53,050 bases of DNA from Verrucomicrobia bacterium Tous-C9LFEB (GTDB lineage Bacteria > Verrucomicrobiota > Verrucomicrobiia > Methylacidiphilales > UBA1321), in NCBI GenBank assembly GCA_002304345.1, contig NEUU01000026.1:1-53050 (forward strand), written 5' to 3'. Positions 50,338 to 53,050 of this stretch are shown one piece after another. Both the position numbers and the translations under genes were made by a program. Position 1 is the first letter of the stretch. Each line of letters begins with the position of its first letter. The notes beneath the pieces are model-generated. The model searched no databases. It had not been told where the DNA came from and worked only from the letters and a program-made list of their open reading frames with translations.

Positions 50338-51786
50338 ATGGATGTAACCGATAACTTGGCTTCTTCAAAACCGGCCACCAAGACATGGACTGCCGGGACA
50401 TTAACCTACTCCCTGCCAGCGCTGGTGGCTCTCTTTGCCTGGCTTCTTTTTGGAGATTTCGCGTGGTCGATGCGGGACCGATCCGTGGGACCCATGTCCC
50501 AGTGGTATCTCAATCATCTCAAGGTGCCGAGTTTGCTTTTTGCCCTGCTCGTGACTTCGTTGCCCGCGCTGATTCAACTCCTCGTCGTTCCACTGATCAG
50601 CGTTAAATCCGACCGTCATCGGGGACGGTGGGGACGGAGGATTCCGTTTCTTCTGATTACAACACCGATGGCCGTCCTGGGTACAATCGGGCTCGGATTC
50701 ACGCCGTTCTTTGCGGCGTGGTTGCACGAAGTCTGCAATTCGGCCCCGTTCGGAACATGGCTGCATCGCAGTCTTGATGGCATTCCGTTTGGAGCCTGGG
50801 TGCTCTCGATGATCGCTGACGAGATGGTCGTGTCTGTCATTTGCTTTAGCATTTGCTGGACTTCCTTTGAAGTGGCCACCATCGCGGGAAAACCGGTCTT
50901 TGACGGCTTGCTTAACGACGTGGTACCTCGCCCCTTACTGGGCCGTTTTTATGGATTATTCCGCGCGGTAAGTTTGATCGATGGAATGATTTTTAATTAC
51001 TGGATCATGGGTTACGTACCGACCCATTTTTCCATTATCATGATCACAGTCGGCCTCTTTTACGGAATGGCCTTCATGTGGGTTTGTTTCAAGGTGAAGG
51101 AAGGCGACTACCCGCCACCGCCTAGAAATGAGGGGAACGGAATAACCGCGAGTTTTTTCGTGGAAGCAAAACGTTATTGCCGGGAATGCTTTTCCCATCC
51201 GTATTATCTCAGCGTCTTTGTCATGATGATGGCCGCTTCGTTGTGCTTCGGTCCGATCAATATCTTTTGCATTCCCTACGCGCAGCATCTGGGTGTGGAT
51301 ATGAAACTCTATGGCCAGGCAGTGGCGCTGACCTATCTCATTTCATTAACCCTTGCCTATCTCCTCGGATGGCTGGCCGACCGATTTCATCCACTGCGTA
51401 TGGCAATCGGCGTTTTGATCGGCTACGCGCTGGTGACTGCCTGGGGATGGGCCTACGCTCACAATGCCAAGACCTTTTTGATTGCCTGGGTACTGCATGG
51501 CGTTCTCTCAGGCTGCTACTTCACCAGTGCCGCATCACTCTCGCTGCGCTTGTTTCCTCATGAAAAGTTCGCTCAATTTGCCTCGGCTGCAGGCATTTTC
51601 ATCGCCGTATCCAACATCTTTATGGGGCCGCTATTGGGAAGCATGATTGACCGTTCACATGGAGCCTATCGGTATACCTTTGCCGCCGCCTTTTTGCTGA
51701 CTCTGATTGCGCTCGTTGCCGCGTGCGTGGTTTATCCAATGTTCAAGAAAAGGGGCGGGCCGAATAGCTATGTGGCTCCGGAATGA
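50338..51786 (+). CDS. MFS sugar transporter (GPH/SLC45-like)
   Basis: 482 residues with about twelve hydrophobic segments. The early loop KSDRHRGRWGRRIPFLLITT is the GPH/SLC45-type signature of cation-coupled sugar transporters, and WLADRFHPLRMAIGVLIGY gives the mid-protein repeat of it. Insertions such as LHEVCNSAPFGTWLHRSLDG occur between the early helices. It is the last gene of the regulator-led run, 22 nt after the glycoside hydrolase, and likely imports the oligosaccharide product. Cassette copy 2 starts about 45 nt after its stop. Confidence 0.83.
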   Translation: MDVTDNLASSKPATKTWTAGTLTYSLPALVALFAWLLFGDFAWSMRDRSVGPMSQWYLNHLKVPSLLFALLVTSLPALIQLLVVPLISVKSDRHRGRWGRRIPFLLITTPMAVLGTIGLGFTPFFAAWLHEVCNSAPFGTWLHRSLDGIPFGAWVLSMIADEMVVSVICFSICWTSFEVATIAGKPVFDGLLNDVVPRPLLGRFYGLFRAVSLIDGMIFNYWIMGYVPTHFSIIMITVGLFYGMAFMWVCFKVKEGDYPPPPRNEGNGITASFFVEAKRYCRECFSHPYYLSVFVMMMAASLCFGPINIFCIPYAQHLGVDMKLYGQAVALTYLISLTLAYLLGWLADRFHPLRMAIGVLIGYALVTAWGWAYAHNAKTFLIAWVLHGVLSGCYFTSAASLSLRLFPHEKFAQFASAAGIFIAVSNIFMGPLLGSMIDRSHGAYRYTFAAAFLLTLIALVAACVVYPMFKKRGGPNSYVAPE

Positions 51787-51830
51787 AGTAATCCGTCGGT
51801 CAGAATGATCGTTGCAGATTTTCTAGCAAA

Positions 51831-52016
51831 GAGTGGCTCGACCATCATGCCCGGGTGACCGAAGGGTTGATCGGTGCCTAGATCGAGCAGGTCTGGATCG
51901 AGGCGATGCATGAGGCGTTACAGGAGAAATCGAAACCGACTGATCTGGTCATCTCTGAGGTACTCAATAAGTTCGTACCGTTGTCGAAGAAAGACGTTCG
52001 CGTAAACTGTTCTTGA
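51831..52016 (+). pseudogene. AAA ATPase C-terminal remnant (cassette copy 2)
   Basis: The reading RVTEGLIGA-stop-IEQVWIEAMHEALQEK, then PTDLVISEVLNKFVPLSK, parallels 44520-44780 of copy 1 ([25 protein letters not shown]). Here a TAG (51879-51881) replaces a Gly codon, and about 26 codons before the end are deleted. The rest of the ATPase is missing. GGAGGG before the next ATG is preserved as in copy 1. Confidence 0.75.
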
Positions 52017-52026
52017 AGGAGGGTCC

Positions 52027-52200
52027 ATGAAGTCCTCTTATCTCAATGGACATTCACTGGCGTCGGTTGCCACGCCCCCCCCCGGTGTCATCGAAATGGT
52101 GCGTTGTGCTTCCCACAAGAAGCATCGACTCGCCATGATCGCTGGGTTTGTGCTGGGTGGATGGATTCCGATCACCACCTACTCGGTCATCATCTCTTTC
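52027..52200 (+). pseudogene. Small membrane protein, truncated (cassette copy 2)
   Basis: MKSSYLNGHSLASV..., then GVIEMVRCASHKKHRLAMIA and GFVLGGWIPITTYSV, is the intact-frame counterpart of copy 1 at 44790, with the first membrane helix. The sequence departs after about residue 55 and joins in frame to a LacI-type fragment. The later helices seen in copy 1 are lost. Confidence 0.65.
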
Positions 52201-52215
52201 CATAGACATATCCCG

Positions 52216-52488
52216 AATTGGCTCACCGGACGACTCCTGATGCGAATTCCACAAGACATTGGACTGGTTGTGCACGAATGGAACGCACACATGATTAATT
52301 GGACCGGAATCGACCACCGTCGCACCGAGGTGGCCGCTGCCGCCGTCGACCTCGTCGCCCATCAACTCCTCCAAAACGAACGAGGCGTTCCTCCGATTCC
52401 CCGGCAAATTCTGATTCCACAGCTGTGGCGAGAGGAGAAAAGTACTGTACGGCAATACCATCAACGCATCGCCTCAGCAAACGCGAGG
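52216..52488 (+). pseudogene. C-terminal remnant of a LacI-family regulator
   Basis: RIPQDIGLVVHEWN, then INWTGIDHRRTEVAAAAVDL and NERGVPPIPRQILIPQLW, is the end of the sugar-binding domain of LacI-type regulators, with the final strand ILIPQLWREE. The DNA-binding domain and most of the sensor are absent. It reads in frame with the truncated membrane-protein copy before it, and shows no stop before the opposite sialidase gene. It is probably the residue of a regulator once next to the sialidase. Confidence 0.65.
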
Positions 52489-53050
52489 TCAGCGCGGGAC
52501 TTTCAGAGTGAGTACGAGCGCCGCGGGCACTTTTTTACCGAGAAGAAAGAATTTGCGCTCGGGATACCAGAGGGTCAATCCATCCTCTGTTTTCGTCACG
52601 CTGGCGTACATCGCCAGATCACTCCGACGAATGGGCACGCCTCCGTTGTCCATCAAAAACCAAGGCTCCGAAAACCAGAGCGGTTGCCGAGCCTCGGGCC
52701 GGAATTCCGCACGCGCCAGACAGATCGGCCGACGATGATCACCCGTGTCCGACGGCGTATGGCCCTGAAAGTAGCCGTCATGATTGTGGTAGAGGAAAAT
52801 GTAGTTCGTGCCATCGAGCGGATAGATCGGACACGGGCTGCAGGGATGCAACAGGAGCGGCCCGTCATCAAATTGCCGGATCGGTTCCGGCTGTGACCAA
52901 CTCTCCCCCTTGTCGGCAGAAACCACATAATAGGGATTACCGACGGTGGAACGCATCGCACAAAAAAGCCGTCCGTCGGGCAATTCCACCACACTCGGTT
53001 CCTGCAACGCTGGCACATGAGGATGACCGGCGAGACCCACGCGCAAGGCT
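52489..53050 (-). CDS. Sialidase / BNR-repeat family protein, C-terminal part (runs off window)
   Basis: About 187 residues are visible. The upstream part lies beyond the window end, and a TTG at 53046 is probably an internal Leu. The reading VVELPDGRLFCAMRSTVGN, then VVSADKGESWSQPEPIRQFD, shows the S-D-x-G-x-x-W Asp-box of BNR/sialidase propellers. Then comes SPCPIYPLDGTNYIFLYHN and, near the end, MDNGGVPIRRSDLAMYASVT. Such exo-glycosidases or related propellers act on host or algal glycans outside the cell. Whether it has the catalytic Asp, Glu and Tyr cannot be checked in this fragment. It ends facing the LacI remnant. Confidence 0.78.
   Translation of the reverse strand, partial: ALRVGLAGHPHVPALQEPSVVELPDGRLFCAMRSTVGNPYYVVSADKGESWSQPEPIRQFDDGPLLLHPCSPCPIYPLDGTNYIFLYHNHDGYFQGHTPSDTGDHRRPICLARAEFRPEARQPLWFSEPWFLMDNGGVPIRRSDLAMYASVTKTEDGLTLWYPERKFFLLGKKVPAALVLTLKVPR

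Noticed and set aside
52027..52896. A single 289-residue protein
   Set aside because: It reads as three unrelated parts: truncated cassette protein, LacI C-terminus and antisense of the sialidase gene. It is better described as remnants.

Overview
The window reads as a GC-rich chromosomal segment of a heterotrophic bacterium of the PVC group, most likely Verrucomicrobiota. This placement is an inference from gene content: bactofilin, a PEP-CTERM surface protein, a type IV-like pseudopilin with an FFDGH end motif beside polysaccharide-degradation genes, a fused HpnD-HpnE squalene enzyme, a short alpha-glucan phosphorylase with MalQ, and many glycosyltransferases. No rRNA or other phylogenetic marker is present to prove it.

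Layout. 0.1-15 kb is mostly housekeeping: HpnD-HpnE fusion, glycogen phosphorylase, a membrane protein, a ClpP-like protease, an aldose epimerase, bactofilin, a Dabb protein, lysyl-tRNA synthetase, an MFS transporter coupled to a lysophospholipid acyltransferase, and an orphan solute-binding protein. The gaps hold several families of palindromic dispersed repeats. 15-18.6 kb holds a degenerate HAD-type protein, a small unknown gene and an SDR with an internal deletion. 18.6-23.7 kb looks like an old integration hotspot: a tRNA fragment, an SNF2 helicase and SWIM zinc-finger pair, an RtcB fragment, and an intact tRNA-Thr flanked on both sides by integrase N-terminal remnants.

23.7-30.4 kb returns to core metabolism: a MalQ/phosphoglucomutase-like pair, a zinc/manganese-type ABC importer operon with an operator-like palindrome, and PRPP synthetase. 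30.5-36.5 kb is a tight glycoconjugate operon: GT4, GNAT, DUF2334 deacetylase, a PHP-GT4 fusion and a GT2, followed by riboflavin synthase. 37.1-40.6 kb (minus strand) is a compact four-gene operon: cysteine-bearing beta-propeller, cysteine-rich PhnD-like protein, NapG-like ferredoxin and NapH-like membrane ferredoxin. I do not recognise it as a named system and consider it the best candidate for undescribed biology here. A Ser/Thr kinase and tRNA-Ser follow.

43.4-53 kb is accessory. Two decayed copies of a cassette (Ycf46-like AAA ATPase plus a small membrane protein) flank a carbohydrate-use locus: PEP-CTERM protein, a 52-bp palindromic operator, a GntR/LacI-type hybrid regulator, a pseudopilin, an oligogalacturonate-lyase-like propeller, a GH43/GH117-like enzyme and an MFS sugar transporter. 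Beyond the second copy lie a LacI-family C-terminal remnant and the C-terminal part of a sialidase that runs off the window.

Motif positions and start choices come from reading the translated sequence. Family names are from recognition of motifs, not from database searches.
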